Position numbers and translations under genes: made by a program. A stretch of DNA of 64,000 nucleotides from Neoceratodus forsteri (lineage: Eukaryota; Chordata; Ceratodontiformes; Ceratodontidae), in contig CM057456.1 of the NCBI GenBank assembly GCA_016271365.2, forward strand, positions 886,844,001-886,908,000. The letters are read 5' to 3'. The notes under the pieces are model-generated. The model did not search any database and was not told where the DNA came from. It saw only the letters and a list, made by a program, of their open reading frames with translations. Positions 22,464-33,142 of this stretch are shown here, piece by piece; positions within the stretch are counted from its first letter, which is position 1, and each line of letters starts with the position of its first letter.

Positions 22464-23485
22464 CAAAATAAAAAAAAGTTATCCTTATCACTTTGCTGTA
22501 AGAACAATAGTAGGGCTTATCTTTCGTCAGAAGGGAAATGAATTCAAAGTTGCGTTGATGAAAAAAAATGTTTATTTAAATAATCACCTCAGCTACAACA
22601 AAACAAAATAAATCATAAATATTTACTCAACTAATGTATTGCTGAAAATAAAGGTTAAATGGTTCAAAAGAGTTAAAGTTCAAACATGAAAGACACAGTT
22701 GCTCCACTGCGATCATGTGATCCATGTATTTAGGCAAACATCCTGTAAGTGCTGTGAGGCTTTGTGGGAGATACAGTCAAGGAGTCAAAGATGTGGAACT
22801 CAGGAGCTCTTTTTTTGCCATGAAGTAAGAAACCTGAGAGAAATAAAAAAAAAAAAGGACGCTTTTTTTTTATACATAACTGCTGTAAATTTTAAAACGC
22901 AGCACGCTGCAGTGTTTGGAATTCTGAGGGTGGGAAATGGTAATTAGCTGGCGTTCCATCTTGTAAACCCACTGTTCTGATGTACATAGGCTAGGTTTAT
23001 CAACAGAAAGTCAGAACAGTGTGATTACAAGAACAAAAAGGTTACAGTGGTAGCATTAATAAGGGCTCCGCCTGCATTATAAATAGACTGACTACAAATA
23101 AAACCCATAGGGTTTGGTAGAAGCATATGTTTTGTCATGTGGTTGGGTATTGTTATGTTGAGGGTAGCACAATCTATTGGATACAAACAGCTAATACAAG
23201 TAGCACCTAATTTTCATATATTTTAATTAAATACAATTAACATTCTTTTTAACTAGATATAAAACAAAATTGTAATCTTTTTTGCCATTTGCAATCCCAC
23301 CACGAGGGTGTTTTTTTCATTATGAGATATTGCTCATTTACATACATTTTTCATACTAAGCAAATGAAAATTATGTATTTGTTGAATTGTCCTTCAGAGT
23401 GTACTACATTTTAAAGCAGTTTAAAGTTCAAAATCCATACCTAGAACAATTGCCAGGGTCTTTTAAATCAGTGTACTATGTATCA
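22464..23485. other. Unassigned A/T-rich sequence
   Basis: About 1 kb of low-complexity A/T-rich DNA with poly(A) and poly(T) runs near 22560 and 22845-22870. A stretch at 22752-22782 resembles the ends of common dispersed repeats (GTGAGGCTTTGTGGGAGATA), but I cannot assign it. Confidence 0.4.
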
Positions 23486-23608
23486 GATTATGCTACTGGG
23501 TAGTATACTTTGAGGGGGTTGAATAATTTCATATGACCATGCTGTCAGATTATGCTACCGAGTAGGAAAATCTGAGGAGTAGCATAATTTGATATTGCAC
23601 CATGTCAC
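23486..23608. repeat. Two-copy tandem repeat, about 61-bp unit
   Basis: CAGATTATGCTACTGGGTAG at 23486 and CAGATTATGCTACCGAGTAG near 23548 start two similar units, each ending near ATGACCATGCTGT or TTGCACCATGT. The second unit also holds an inverted GTAGCATAAT. Confidence 0.7.
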
Positions 23609-24648
23609 CGAGAGAGGGAGGGAGGGACTAGGATACAAAAGAGGCTTTTCACTACTGGATCTGCATGATTGCCAGTGGTGCAGATGAGTTGCACTGGTGC
23701 AGATCTGGCAGTGTAAAGTGCTGCCAGAGCATTGCAAGCCACTCCACTGTGGCACAGAGCATTCCCAGGTCTTTTGGGAATGCAGAACGAAGTACACTGG
23801 TGCAGGCATTTTTTGCAAGCATGTAAAATTGCTGCTTCACCTGCACCACTACCACTCCCTTTCACTAACCCCTCTGCCGAAAATGCCCCCAAAACATGGG
23901 AAGGCCATTGGGAATTCTGCACTCAACTGCAACGTGTAAAAGAAGAGGGCAGCAGTGTGATTGGAGTGGAGCAAACCAAGTCATACGGTAATGCTCCAGG
24001 TAATTTGTAATGTGAAAGTGCCTAAAGAGACTAGGGCTTAACGTATGTGTCCTGGGATCAGGATTGGTTCCAAGTCAACTGTTCTCATGTGTTGTCTGCA
24101 ATACCTTCTGTTGCACAACGAGTGAGCTGAGCAGGCTAGGGAATCTGGGAAATGTCAGAAATAAGGATTGACTTTGGAAACTGTCAGTTGCAATGGAGCA
24201 ACACAGTGCAACATCTGCTTGTTACGTTGTGTTTATTGTTGTTTTCAGTTGACCTGCTGACTGTACAGAAGCATCAAGCATGGTACTTTAACGCAGTGTA
24301 TTTCTAGTAATTTACTAAATAGCCTCCGTGCACTTTTTTGTCTCTCTGCCAGGCTTAGACACCACAGTACACTTTCCAACATGCCTATTTTTCATGTTTG
24401 GGAATAATTAGCATTAAACAGTCATTTGCTTAATTAATGACTGTTTTATACAAACTTGTTTGAATGTGTAACAGTTACTGAACAACAGCTGAACTGGGTT
24501 CAAGAAGTCAATCTGATTGATCTCATTTTCCCTGGGGCTGTGCAGAACATTGGTGACAGCTGCGGCTTTTGCAGTTGAAGCACACCACAAATGTACTTAC
24601 ATAGAAACAGTTTGCTTGCATACATGTGCTGTGCTTACACATGGCAAA
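23609..24648. other. Unassigned sequence
   Basis: About 1 kb. Several overlapping frames of 80-105 codons at 23555-24010 lie on both strands. None has a domain, and the composition (CACTGGTGCAG-like repeats) suggests decayed repeat DNA. Confidence 0.4.
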
Positions 24649-25188
24649 TTAAAGGGACACTGTCAACCTGTTTTTCATCATATTATTTCTAGTTGAAACC
24701 TCACATTTTATGATTGCTTACCCTCTCTGAAATTCACTGATGTTGCTGTTTGTTTCGTCTGTCTCCTTGTTTAGAAGACTGAAATGCATGGCAGTGTATA
24801 TTCATAAACAACCTTGTTTTTGTTTACAATCCTAGTTCTTTTCTTACTGCATACTTCCTGGGCATTAGAAACATACCCAAACAGTTCAGTCATAAGGAAG
24901 TAGCCTCCTAAACTCCCACTGCATCATGAGGTGCTAGAATATTTTGTGGGTGTTCCCAAGTCCAGGAAAGATGTACTTGGAGCTGATTAAGGAATGTAAA
25001 CAAACCTGTTTTGGTGTGATAACACCAGTATGTTGGGCACTCTGTTTTTTACTTTTGTAAAGAAAATATGAGTTTAAAACAAACTACCAGCTACATCAAC
25101 AATCTTTACAGAATGTTGGCAATTGTAAAATACGTTTTCTAAACTAGGGACATTTTGAGACCTGAGGGGGTTGACAGTGTCCCTTTAA
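24649..25188. mobile_element. Kolobok/T2-like MITE with TTAA ends (540 bp)
   Basis: The left end is TTAAAGGGACACTGTCAACC, and the reverse complement of the right end is identical over the same 20 bases. TTAA is both part of the end and the target. The TTAAAGGGACACTGT start is typical of TTAA-specific Kolobok (T2-type) elements of frogs and other vertebrates. No transposase frame is present, so it depends on another element. The perfect ends suggest it is younger than the neighbouring LINE debris. Confidence 0.88.
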
Positions 25189-25430
25189 GGTTTCAAAGAA
25201 ACTCCTACTGATAGCATCCTAATAACTGAATAGTTTAGTAATGGGTCTTATTCACCCCGTGGAACTGATTAACAAATTTCAGACCAGGTGTAAGGTGTGT
25301 GACCAGAGAAATCCCCCTGGTCTTGGATAACCAGTTTATGATGGTATCTTTGACACTGCTTTGAAGGTTGTAATTACTGACACTTTTGTTTAGCTGTACT
25401 GATGCATGTCCTTCAGAAATGTTTCCTATG

Positions 25431-25944
25431 TGGCCTGCCGGCACAGCGGTTGGATTTCCATTTGCAATGCTGATGACTTGAGTTTGGGAATAGATCTGGG
25501 AATCGGAGGGCCAGCTGGGGGAGAAGGATCGAGCATCCTGAAGAATGCTCTCCTTCTCTGGGAGGAGGAAGGGAAGGGTATCCAGCACTTTATGGACCCC
25601 TGGCAGAGGCTGGGGCTACCACTGCAACTGGCACCATCACGTTAGGGGGGCAGGGCGGATGCTGGATGTCATTGCACATCCCCACTTCCAGGGAGCAAAA
25701 CACTGGAAAAAGTCAGCCCCCTGGCATGATGATCTGCTCTGCCACCTCCATCTCCACTGCCTCCGACGTCCACCGTTGGTGTGTCCCACTCCCGTGGCCC
25801 CATCCTGGGGGATAAGCTGGGGCTTGCCAACAGTGTCCAGTGGGAGGGGTAGCCCTCCCGGCAGCCCCACTCAGTGGGGAAACCTGGGCATGGGGGGATG
25901 GCAGGCAGGGCAGGTCTGAGGATTGGGGGGAACCGGGGGGGGGG
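25431..25944 (+). mobile_element. tRNA-derived SINE, copy 1
   Basis: It is flanked by AGAAATGTTTCCTATG (25415-25430) and AGAAATGCTTCCTATG (25945-25960), a 16-bp target duplication with one mismatch. The head GGCCTGCCGGCACAGCGGTT with a degenerate B-box region (GAGTTTGGGAATAG) aligns with the two SINEs at 31107 and 32205, as does the block ending GGAGCATCC/CTGAGAATGCTC. The rest of the 514-bp body is G/C-rich and unlike the other two. It ends in a G-run, not poly(A). Confidence 0.8.
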
Positions 25945-25960
25945 AGAAATGCTTCCTATG

Positions 25961-26337
25961 GTCTTTGCCTTAACTAACTGCGTTGCTCATGTTTTGACTG
26001 CATGTTCAGAAAACGTCAGTAATAATGACCAACTCCTATAAACAGTAGAGAGTTACAAACATTATAAAATCTCTCTGTTTTAGATTTTAACTTTTCTGTT
26101 GATGCCACCTACAAAACTATGTCAATCTGCACTAAATGAAATATTATTACATTAGCTGTTCAATGTTATTCAGGATAAAAAAAAACATTAAGCATAGCTA
26201 ATTTGCAATGGTGTCCCATTAAGACAAAACTTCTGATTACAAGTGAACATGTTACAGACATAAATAGTGTTAGATACAGTGTACAACTTACAAGGCATTG
26301 TATGTTCACATGGGCATAAGAAAGATTTAAGTGCAAG
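25961..26337. other. Unassigned A/T-rich sequence
   Basis: About 380 bp with no feature seen. Confidence 0.4.
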
Positions 26338-26346
26338 TTAAAATTG

Positions 26347-27768
26347 TGGGCCTGCCTATGTCAGACGCAACTTGTGGCAAAGAAGGGGGGCTGCAGCCGA
26401 TGTAGCTGCAGCAAATGCAAGTTGTGCTATTTTGCAACGTTTGCCACTTGTGGCAAAATATCTGTAATAGCCACAACTTGTGGCCAGCACCAGAAACAGT
26501 GGCACAGTCAAAAGGCTTGGCACAAGCTCGAGAAGCAGTGGCACACACGGGTGCAGGGGGCAGCTCAGGTACCCCAAACAGCAACATGCACAGACCCTGG
26601 GGGAGATGGGGCACAGCCCCACAGCCAGCCTTTATGCAGTGTGCCAAATGTGGTAGTAACATTCCAGTATTGTCAACAGCACCCTGGTGGTGTGCCCCCC
26701 CAGCCCCGATCACCCACCAGACGAATGGAGCTGTGTCTATGTGCAGGAGCACTCCCCCGTGACCCCCTATCTCCCCCGAAACAACTGCAAGAGTGCCCCC
26801 CATCCCCAATCCCTTGGGGAAGAACAAACATACAACAAACCCGGTCATTGTCCCTGGTGGTGTAGTGGTTCCCACCCTTTCCTCCCTGTCAGGTCTTGCC
26901 AAACACCACCATGCCTCCCCCCATTCCCTGTCTCGATCCTGCAACTGGCATTCTGCTCCACTCCCACCTTGGAAGGCTACAAAGTGTGCTATCCAGGAGT
27001 GTGTGTACTGTAAACATGCTCCTTGATAGTGCATTCTGTGGCCAGTTTAGGTGGTGAGTGGAGGGAAGTGCCAGTGGCAAGATCGGGGAAGGGGGGAAGT
27101 GGGGTGGTTTGGCAATGCCTGACAGGGAGGGAAGGGGGGAACCACTACACCACTAGGTACAATGACCAGGTTTGTTGTATGTTTGTTTTCCTCTGGGAGA
27201 TTGGGGATGGGGGCACTCTTGCAGATGTGTAGGGGGAGATCAGGGATCAAGGGGGTCCACTATACCACCTGGGCTGATACACAGGCATCAGGAATGGCGG
27301 GGGGGGGAGCCTGAACTACCAGGGAACTTATTTATTTAAAAGTCCTATGAAAACTTTTGTGTAAATAACCACATGCACATGTTGATGGACAGCTGTGCCC
27401 CAACATCCCCCATGGCTTCTTCCCTGCCCTCAGTGCACCCATGGTCCACTGCTCTCACATGTCCCAGTGGCACAACCACTCAGACCAGCTCCTGGCTGGT
27501 CTAAGTTGTGCCCCCAGCTGTGTCTATGGCAGGGCTTTGAAAATCTAAAATAAGGGGATGTGGCAGCCCCACCATGCTGCAAGCCCTCTTGTGACCTGGC
27601 GCACTTGGTTGTTGGATGCAACCCTGGTGCAAGGGGGCTTTGACGCAGAGGTGTCTGGGTCAAACACAGGCTGCTTTACAAAATCACAGTTTGACACAAC
27701 TTGTGATACAAATCACAACCTGCGCCAAACTCTTTTGACGCAAGTCCCTTGCGTCACTCTAGGACCTT
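26347..27768. mobile_element. Foldback DNA element, 1.4 kb, near-complete inverted repeat
   Basis: The right half is the reverse complement of the left over most of its length, with the centre near 27005. For example ACAAACATACAACAAACC near 26825 pairs with GGTTTGTTGTATGTTTGT near 27170, and TAGTGGTTCCC near 26860 pairs with GGGAACCACTA near 27138. TTAAAATTG flanks both sides (26338-26346 and 27769-27777) as a possible 8-9-bp target duplication. Frames of up to 235 codons inside are by-products of G/C-rich inverted DNA. The CCCTGGTGGTGTAGTGG motif is shared with the hairpin at 33589. An 8-bp duplication would suggest hAT; internal similarity suggests a Harbinger-type relative. I leave it open. 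Confidence 0.83.
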
Positions 27769-27777
27769 TTAAAATTG

Positions 27778-28423
27778 GACCCTGTGTCTCAGACATAGCG
27801 ATAATGCTACTGCATGCTGATATGTCCCACAAGTCTTCCAGAAAAGATCTTTAAAAATAAACTTTCTCAGTGCTCAAAGGAAGAAACACAAGACTCCCAT
27901 ACCAGAATGGGAGTTGCTCCATCTTTTTAAATGTTTCTATTCAACCTCTCAGGGACAGTATCCTAATTTGCCCCAGGGGTACTACCAGCTGGATCCCTTC
28001 CACTACCCAATTTGCATCTCCACCCCATGCTTGGATGTCTTGTGATGTAACTACTCTACGTAAAGAGCTTGGGGCGTACTCCACCATATAAGGCTATGGA
28101 TTGTCATTTTAAAAGCTGATTTCAAAGTTTAACACAACATTTGGTACAAATCAAAGCCAGGGTTCAACTAGCAAGAGCCAACAATGATGTAGCAACTCCC
28201 ATTCATGTAAGGGAGCCTCCTGCTTCTTCTGCAGGCTGCAACAAATGAGGACAGTGCTCTTTAAGAATAGTATGTGGTGTTTCTGAAGAGGATGGATAAA
28301 CAGGCTGCAAAGCAAAGACAGTCTTCAGTGCCTTGGTTCAGCTCAGTGTCTTTCTTGTGTTGCACTGCAAAAAAATACAAATGAAAAAGAGAAAATTAAA
28401 CAATTCCCTCCCCCTGTTTAGCC

Positions 28424-28425
<2 letters not shown>
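27778..28425. other. Unassigned sequence
   Basis: About 650 bp between the foldback element and the GT tract. I see nothing I can support. Confidence 0.4.

Positions 28426-28481
<56 letters not shown>
28426..28481. repeat. (GT)n microsatellite
   Basis: About 28 uninterrupted GT units. Confidence 0.98.
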
Positions 28482-28484
<3 letters not shown>

Positions 28485-28489
28485 GTAAA

Positions 28490-29125
28490 TATGCATCTGT
28501 GGCTGCAGGGGCCAGCATTTCTGCAGCAGGAAGTACTATTGTAATTTCAGTTGATTGACTTTCTTAAAGGAAAAAAGAGAGAAAATTCATTACAAAAAAA
28601 CTGTGTTAATACACCAGTTGGCATTCCATGTAATGACACAAAAGTAGAGAAATGTGGCATTGGGATTTCCAAACCGAACTCCCCACCACCTCAAGCAGCA
28701 AAAGGACAAAACCCCACAAGCAACCACAGACAGCCATCATTAGGTAAGACAAACAACATACAGCTGTTTCCTGATGACACAAATGCAGTAACACTGATGT
28801 GCTACCTTTGTGGATGTGTATCTGCAGCCAGAAGTAGGTGTATGTCTTACAGTGTGCATGAGTGCCTGTGGCTGAAGAAGTGCTGGCCCCATGGGGCCTG
28901 TGCTTCTGTAGACAGAAGTAGTGTTACAGTTTAGGTATCATGGATTTCTATGTGCAGCTGTAGAAGTGCAAGTCCCATAGGTCCTGCATTTCTGCAGCCA
29001 GAATAGTGTGCATGTCTTCAAGCGTGCATGAGTACTTGTGGCTTCAAAAGTGCTGCCCCATAGGGCCTTTGCTTCTGCAGAGAAAAGAACTGTTGTAATT
29101 TGGGTATCGTTGGACTGTAAAAGGC
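28490..29125 (+). repeat. Degenerate tandem repeat, about 150-bp unit
   Basis: The string TTTCTGCAGC(C/A)(A/G)GAA...TGTGCATG(A)GT...TGTGGCT...AAGTGCTG(G)CCCCAT(A/G)GGGCCT(G/T)TGCTTCTG(C/T)AGA recurs about three times (about 28795-28945, 28946-29120, partial at 28490-28555). A non-repeated block (28570-28790) lies between the partial and full units. That block has an inverted relative at 56590-56717. Confidence 0.7.
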
Positions 29126-29471
29126 TGTACTGAGATCCTAGAGTAGAAATCTTTCTCCTGAAGACTTAGGGCACTATGAAAACCTTTTTACCTGTGTATT
29201 TTGTCTGTTGAACACTTTTCTAAAAAACATAAAAACAAAACAAAGAGTGTAGCCAGTCCTTGTGTGTGCCAGCGTCTGTGGGGCTGCAAGAGCACTCTGG
29301 GAGGGTGGAGGATTGCCAGACCAGGAAGCAACCTCTGTTTTTGCAAAATCCCTGAAACAGGGGTCTGGGAAGGATTTATCATACAAAAAAACTATTTAGC
29401 TGCACTGATAGGACATCTAGTAGCTGTATTGAAGCATTTTATAAAGTTTACAAGTGGAAAATAGCACTGAA

Positions 29472-29501
29472 ACCGGAAGTGCTACATGATGCAACTTCCG
29501 G
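29472..29501. promoter_or_regulatory. Inverted pair of ETS-like sites at LINE 5' end
   Basis: ACCGGAAGTGC and GCAACTTCCGG face each other with a 12-bp spacer. CCGGAAGT is the core recognised by ETS/GABP factors. Position at the presumed start of the LINE suggests an internal promoter element. This is inference from motif and place only. Confidence 0.45.
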
Positions 29502-29732
29502 ATTCGGACCTTGAAAACCAGCCACATTAGAGAGCATCAGCGAGCACTTGCGAAGGTGACGTGTGGGCAGAGGCAAGTACATCTGACTGCATCTGCCTAT
29601 GTCTGTTGAGGGAGAAAAGGGAAGAGGTTATAACTATTTTTGCCCTGAGGCTAAAAGTATAAGCTAATCTCTTATTTTATTTCACTTTTCAGTTGTCCTT
29701 TGCAGTAACACATAAAACAAGTACAACTCAAA

Positions 29733-30555
29733 ATGGATCCAGCTGGGGATATTCTGGAATTATTAAGGCAAGGAGGGCCTATTATAAAACATAATTATTG
29801 TAACATGTATGTATTGGCATCTATGCTACAGTAGACTAATAAGTTTACAAGTGGAAAAAGTTGAAATCAATGACTAGTCAGTGTGATGATATAAGGAAGG
29901 AGCTAAAAAAGTTACAGGACAATCAAATTGAAATGGTTGTAAACACTATAACTGCTAAAAATCCAATGCTAAACCAATACGAGAAAAAGAAAAGATCAAA
30001 GGACGAAACAAAAGATTCCCGCTGCTCTAGCTTGGGGGGCACTCTGCAAAAACGGGTAGAGAGGACAGCTCCCCCAGCATAAATAATGGTGCTTGGTGAA
30101 ACCAACAAAACATAAAAAGGGAAGAAGAATGATGTCAGACTCTGAGGCTCCTTTACTACTCTCAAACAGATACTGTATAGCAACATTGTTGTTGATGCAG
30201 ATAAATCTAAAACAGAAACTACTTCTCCACCACAACAAAATTATTCTAATAAGCTTGTTATATGGGACGCAGTAATCAGATTTGCAGATAACTACATATG
30301 TGGCACTGTTCAATTATGTACTGAGGTGTCTTGCCTACCTGGTGTGAAAATTACTGACATTGAGTCTAGAACTGATAATTAAATTGACCCAGGAAAATCT
30401 TCAGTAATTGTGCATAGACTATAGGAACTAATGATGTTAGAAGAAGTCACAAAAAGGATATCTGCTCAGACATCACAGCATTAGGCAACACAATCAAGGC
30501 AAAAGTATGTAAGGTTACCATACCACACCTCCTAGCTGTCCCTAGAGCTCTAAGG
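29733..30555 (+). pseudogene. CR1-type ORF1 with SGNH esterase domain (pseudogene)
   Basis: An open stretch 29861-30082 is Lys/Glu-rich with a likely coiled coil (DDIRKELKKLQDNQIEM). It ends in a basic region. Further on, in another frame, is IGTNDVRRSHKKDIC, then DITALGNTIKAKVCKVTI. GTND matches block III of SGNH hydrolases, which occur in CR1-group ORF1 proteins and are thought to help membrane or RNP association. A stop precedes the GTND segment. The catalytic Ser and final Asp/His blocks are not recognisable. Confidence 0.68.
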
Positions 30556-31106
30556 GGGAAAAAAAGACTTTGTTTCTGGTCACCGATTGACTTCTTACTG
30601 AAAGGGTGCACTTGCTCCTCTGGAAGAATATTGTATTTAATGGGCCGAGCATTCGTGAACCCCATTCTACAGCTAATGCCTTCAACAGTTTCTTCACTGA
30701 CCTAACCAGGATCAAATCTGCCTCCACTGGACCCACTCCCCCCATAGAACAGGATGACTCAAAAGACCTACAACCCTGTTTCCATCTCAGGCTAGTCAGG
30801 AAAACAGGAAGTTTACTCCTTATTAAAACATATTAAATCTGATTATTCTGCTGGGTTTGAAAATTTAGAACCCAGGCTACAGAAAAATGCAGTCCTGTGG
30901 TTGCTGCACCTGTCACCCTGCTCTTCAATAGATTCTTTCTTAAAGGCAAAACACCTAAAAAAATGAAAAGAGGCTATGCAGGTTCTTGTCCACAAAGGAG
31001 GCCACAAAGAACAGGTTGAAAATGACTGCCCCATCTCCCTCTCTCCGGCATCCTCTGGCCAAGGTACAATAGAGGCTAATTTATAATCAATTACAGGATT
31101 ACCTGG

Positions 31107-31698
31107 CCAGCCAGTTGGTGCAGCGATAGCACTACCACTCATGGCACCAGTGACCTGGGTTTGGAAGCAGACTCAGGTCATTGGGGGCTGGCCGGGGGGA
31201 AGAGGATGGAGCATTCCAGGGACTGCTCTGCTCCTCTGGAGTCTGAGGGTTGTCATCCCCACCTGGGTGACCACGGGTGGAGGTGAAGTATGAGGGTGCA
31301 GTGGGTAAGAAGTTGACCGAGTTCCGGAGTGGCCACATGCTCTGTGTGCTTATGCTCCTTGGTCCTCCATGCGGGCTGGACTCCTCGGGGGACACATAAC
31401 TAAGGTGAAAAAGCCCTGTAGCTAGTCTGATGACAGCCTCCCATACCTTGCCCCAGAGAGGACTGAACCCAGCCTATCCTGGATGCTGCCTGACAAAGAC
31501 TAATAGCAGGTGGGGGGAGTAGACTGGGGAGCTGCTTTCTCCTTCTCCATGGGGGGGGGTAAGCCTAGGCTGCATGTAGGTAGGCACCAGAAGAAGGTAC
31601 AGGAGTAGGCCTAGCCCAGCACTGGATACCTTGGAGGACCAGAGGGAGTGGTGAAACTGGTGACAAGGGGGGCAAAAATAGAGAATATGAAAAAAAAA
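31107..31698 (+). mobile_element. tRNA-derived SINE, copy 2
   Basis: TACAGGATTACCTGG flanks both sides (31092-31106 and 31699-31713), although two terminal G may belong to the SINE. The head GGCCAGCCAGTTGGTGCAGC contains an A-box-like TTGGTGCAGCGATAG, and a B-box-like GGTTTGGAAGC follows about 40 bp later, the spacing of a Pol III promoter. The body is G/C-rich and ends GAATATGAAAAAAAA. At 592 bp it is long for a SINE. It interrupts the LINE reverse transcriptase. Confidence 0.86.
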
Positions 31699-32204
31699 TA
31701 CAGGATTACCTGGAGTTGCCCCCCTACTCATAGACAGGCAGCATGGTTTTCAGAAACAGCATGGTACCAACAGTGTCCAGATTAAACTAACCACTGATAT
31801 ATTGTGGGTGATGTACAAAGTGGTGTTGACTGGAGCTGTCCTTATCGACCTCACAAAAGCACTTGACTTGGTCGATCATGGACTGCTCCTTCATAAGCTA
31901 AAATGCCTGGGCTTTGACTGCTTCTCAAGTCACTGGTTCACACACTATCTGACCAACAGGTATCAGGAGGTTAAATGAAGGGGTATCCACTCCTGTCTCA
32001 TGCCTGTCACAGACAATGTTCCCAAGGGGGTCTATCCTGGGCCCCTTGCTACTCTGCATGTTCCTTAATGATCTGTCTAACAACCGTGGTGGGGGAACTT
32101 AGTTCTTTATGCAGATGATATGGTTCTGTATAGAAACTCCACTGATGTAAGTATGATCAATGCCCAACTTACCACTGATTTCTGTACTTCAGAAAAATGG
32201 TTCT

Positions 32205-32567
32205 GGGCCAGCCAGGTGGGGCAGAGGGCTGAGGTGCTGGATGCCTTACCTTGCATCATGCCAGCAACCCAGGTTCGAGACTGGACTCAGGTCACTGGAG
32301 ATATGGCACAGGGGTGGAGGGATGGAGCTGGTAGGGCAGCTGAAAGGCAGCTCTCCTCTTCTGGGAGGCTGTCACCCCCCCATAGTTCCACTGCCATCGG
32401 GTGGAGATCCGATGGTCAGCATAGGTGGGAGGGGGTGGTGAGTAGCGGGAGGGGCTTCCTGGTTCTACGGCATGCGTATGCCTCCACACACACACGCGTG
32501 GCTGGGACAGGGGCTGGGAGAAAGCAGGGGAAAAAATCAGGGCCATAAAAACTTTAATAAAAAAAAA
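32205..32567 (+). mobile_element. tRNA-derived SINE, copy 3
   Basis: A perfect 14-bp duplication AGAAAAATGGTTCT lies at 32191-32204 and 32568-32581. The head GGGCCAGCCAGGTGGGGCAG and a near-canonical B box GGTTCGAGACT (32273-32283) are clear. It ends in CTTTAATAAAAAAAAA. At 363 bp its body differs from copies 1 and 2 after the first 150 bp. It interrupts the same LINE RT as copy 2, 0.5 kb downstream. Confidence 0.9.
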
Positions 32568-33142
32568 AGAAAAATGGTTCTATGACAACAAGCTTGTCTT
32601 GAATGGGAAAAAAAATGAGGCGATTCCCTTTCACCAAAAAAAGTTGGAACAGACAGGCACCTATTCTCACTAACCACCTCATCTGGCACACAAATCAAAG
32701 TGGTTGACAAACTAAAGTACCTTGAGGTCTGTATTGACCAAGAATTCACCTTTAGACCTCATGTACAGTAGATCATATCAACAAATCTATACATCAAAAA
32801 ATGTGACTTCTATATTACCTTGGTAATGATTTTATCCTTGAGATGAGGCTTGCCATTGAAAACAGTATCCTGCTCCCCACGTTACTGTATGGTACTCCAA
32901 TACTTCACTTCCTCAGGAACTTAGAAACAAACGGGCTTAAGGTTTTGTACAACAAAATCAGTTGTTTTGCAGCTGGTGGCACCCACCAGGAAACATCACC
33001 ACGAGGTCCTTTCCTTCCTGAATTGGCCCTCTCTGGAGGGGAGGATAATGTACTCTGTGTTATGCCTTACACTTAAACTCATCAAAGTTTATACTCCAGC
33101 AAATCTAGCTGGTATTTAGCTCCTAAACATGAGAGGTGCTTA

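Larger units (their letters stand above)
30600..33110 (+). pseudogene. CR1-type reverse transcriptase, interrupted by two SINEs (pseudogene)
   Basis: Pieces include IREPHSTANAFNSFFTDL (30655-30710), RQHGFQKQHGTNSVQ (about 31733-31775), GAVLIDLTKALDLVDHGLLLHKL (about 31834-31902), KGSILGPLLL (about 32026-32055), and the catalytic YADD codons at 32108-32119. After the second SINE, a YLEVCIDQEFTFRPH-like segment (about 32720-32765) follows. The catalytic YADD is kept, but stops and SINEs break the frame. Precise SINE target duplications allow the RT order to be read through both insertions. Confidence 0.85.
29465..33142 (+). mobile_element. CR1-type LINE with esterase ORF1, internally deleted, split by two SINEs
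   Basis: In order on the plus strand: a leader with paired CCGGAAGT sites (29472-29501), an ORF1 start region (about 29733-30060), the SGNH esterase block with TIGTNDVRRSHKKDIC (about 30403-30480), then directly an RT start (about 30600-30730). RT pieces follow at 30840-31105 and 31714-32190, and 32582-33110. The APE endonuclease that should lie between ORF1 and RT is missing. Two SINEs interrupt the RT at 31107-31698 and 32205-32567. The 3' end is cut by the Gypsy LTR at 33143. All frames contain stops, so the copy is dead. Confidence 0.83.

Noticed and set aside
23486..23608. CRISPR-like short direct repeats
   Set aside because: There are only two adjacent units without spacers, in a vertebrate-type repeat landscape.
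24480..24650. Start of a larger autonomous Kolobok element
   Set aside because: The TTAA ends enclose only 540 bp and no transposase frame. It is a MITE.
26327..27034. 235-codon minus-strand frame and overlapping frames of 77-173 codons
   Set aside because: They lie inside one arm of a foldback element. G/C-rich DNA lacks stops on both strands, and no domain is seen.
32260..32300. tRNA gene suggested by A- and B-box motifs
   Set aside because: The boxes are followed by a SINE body, A-run and target duplication. No cloverleaf was found. The same applies at 31107 and 60904.
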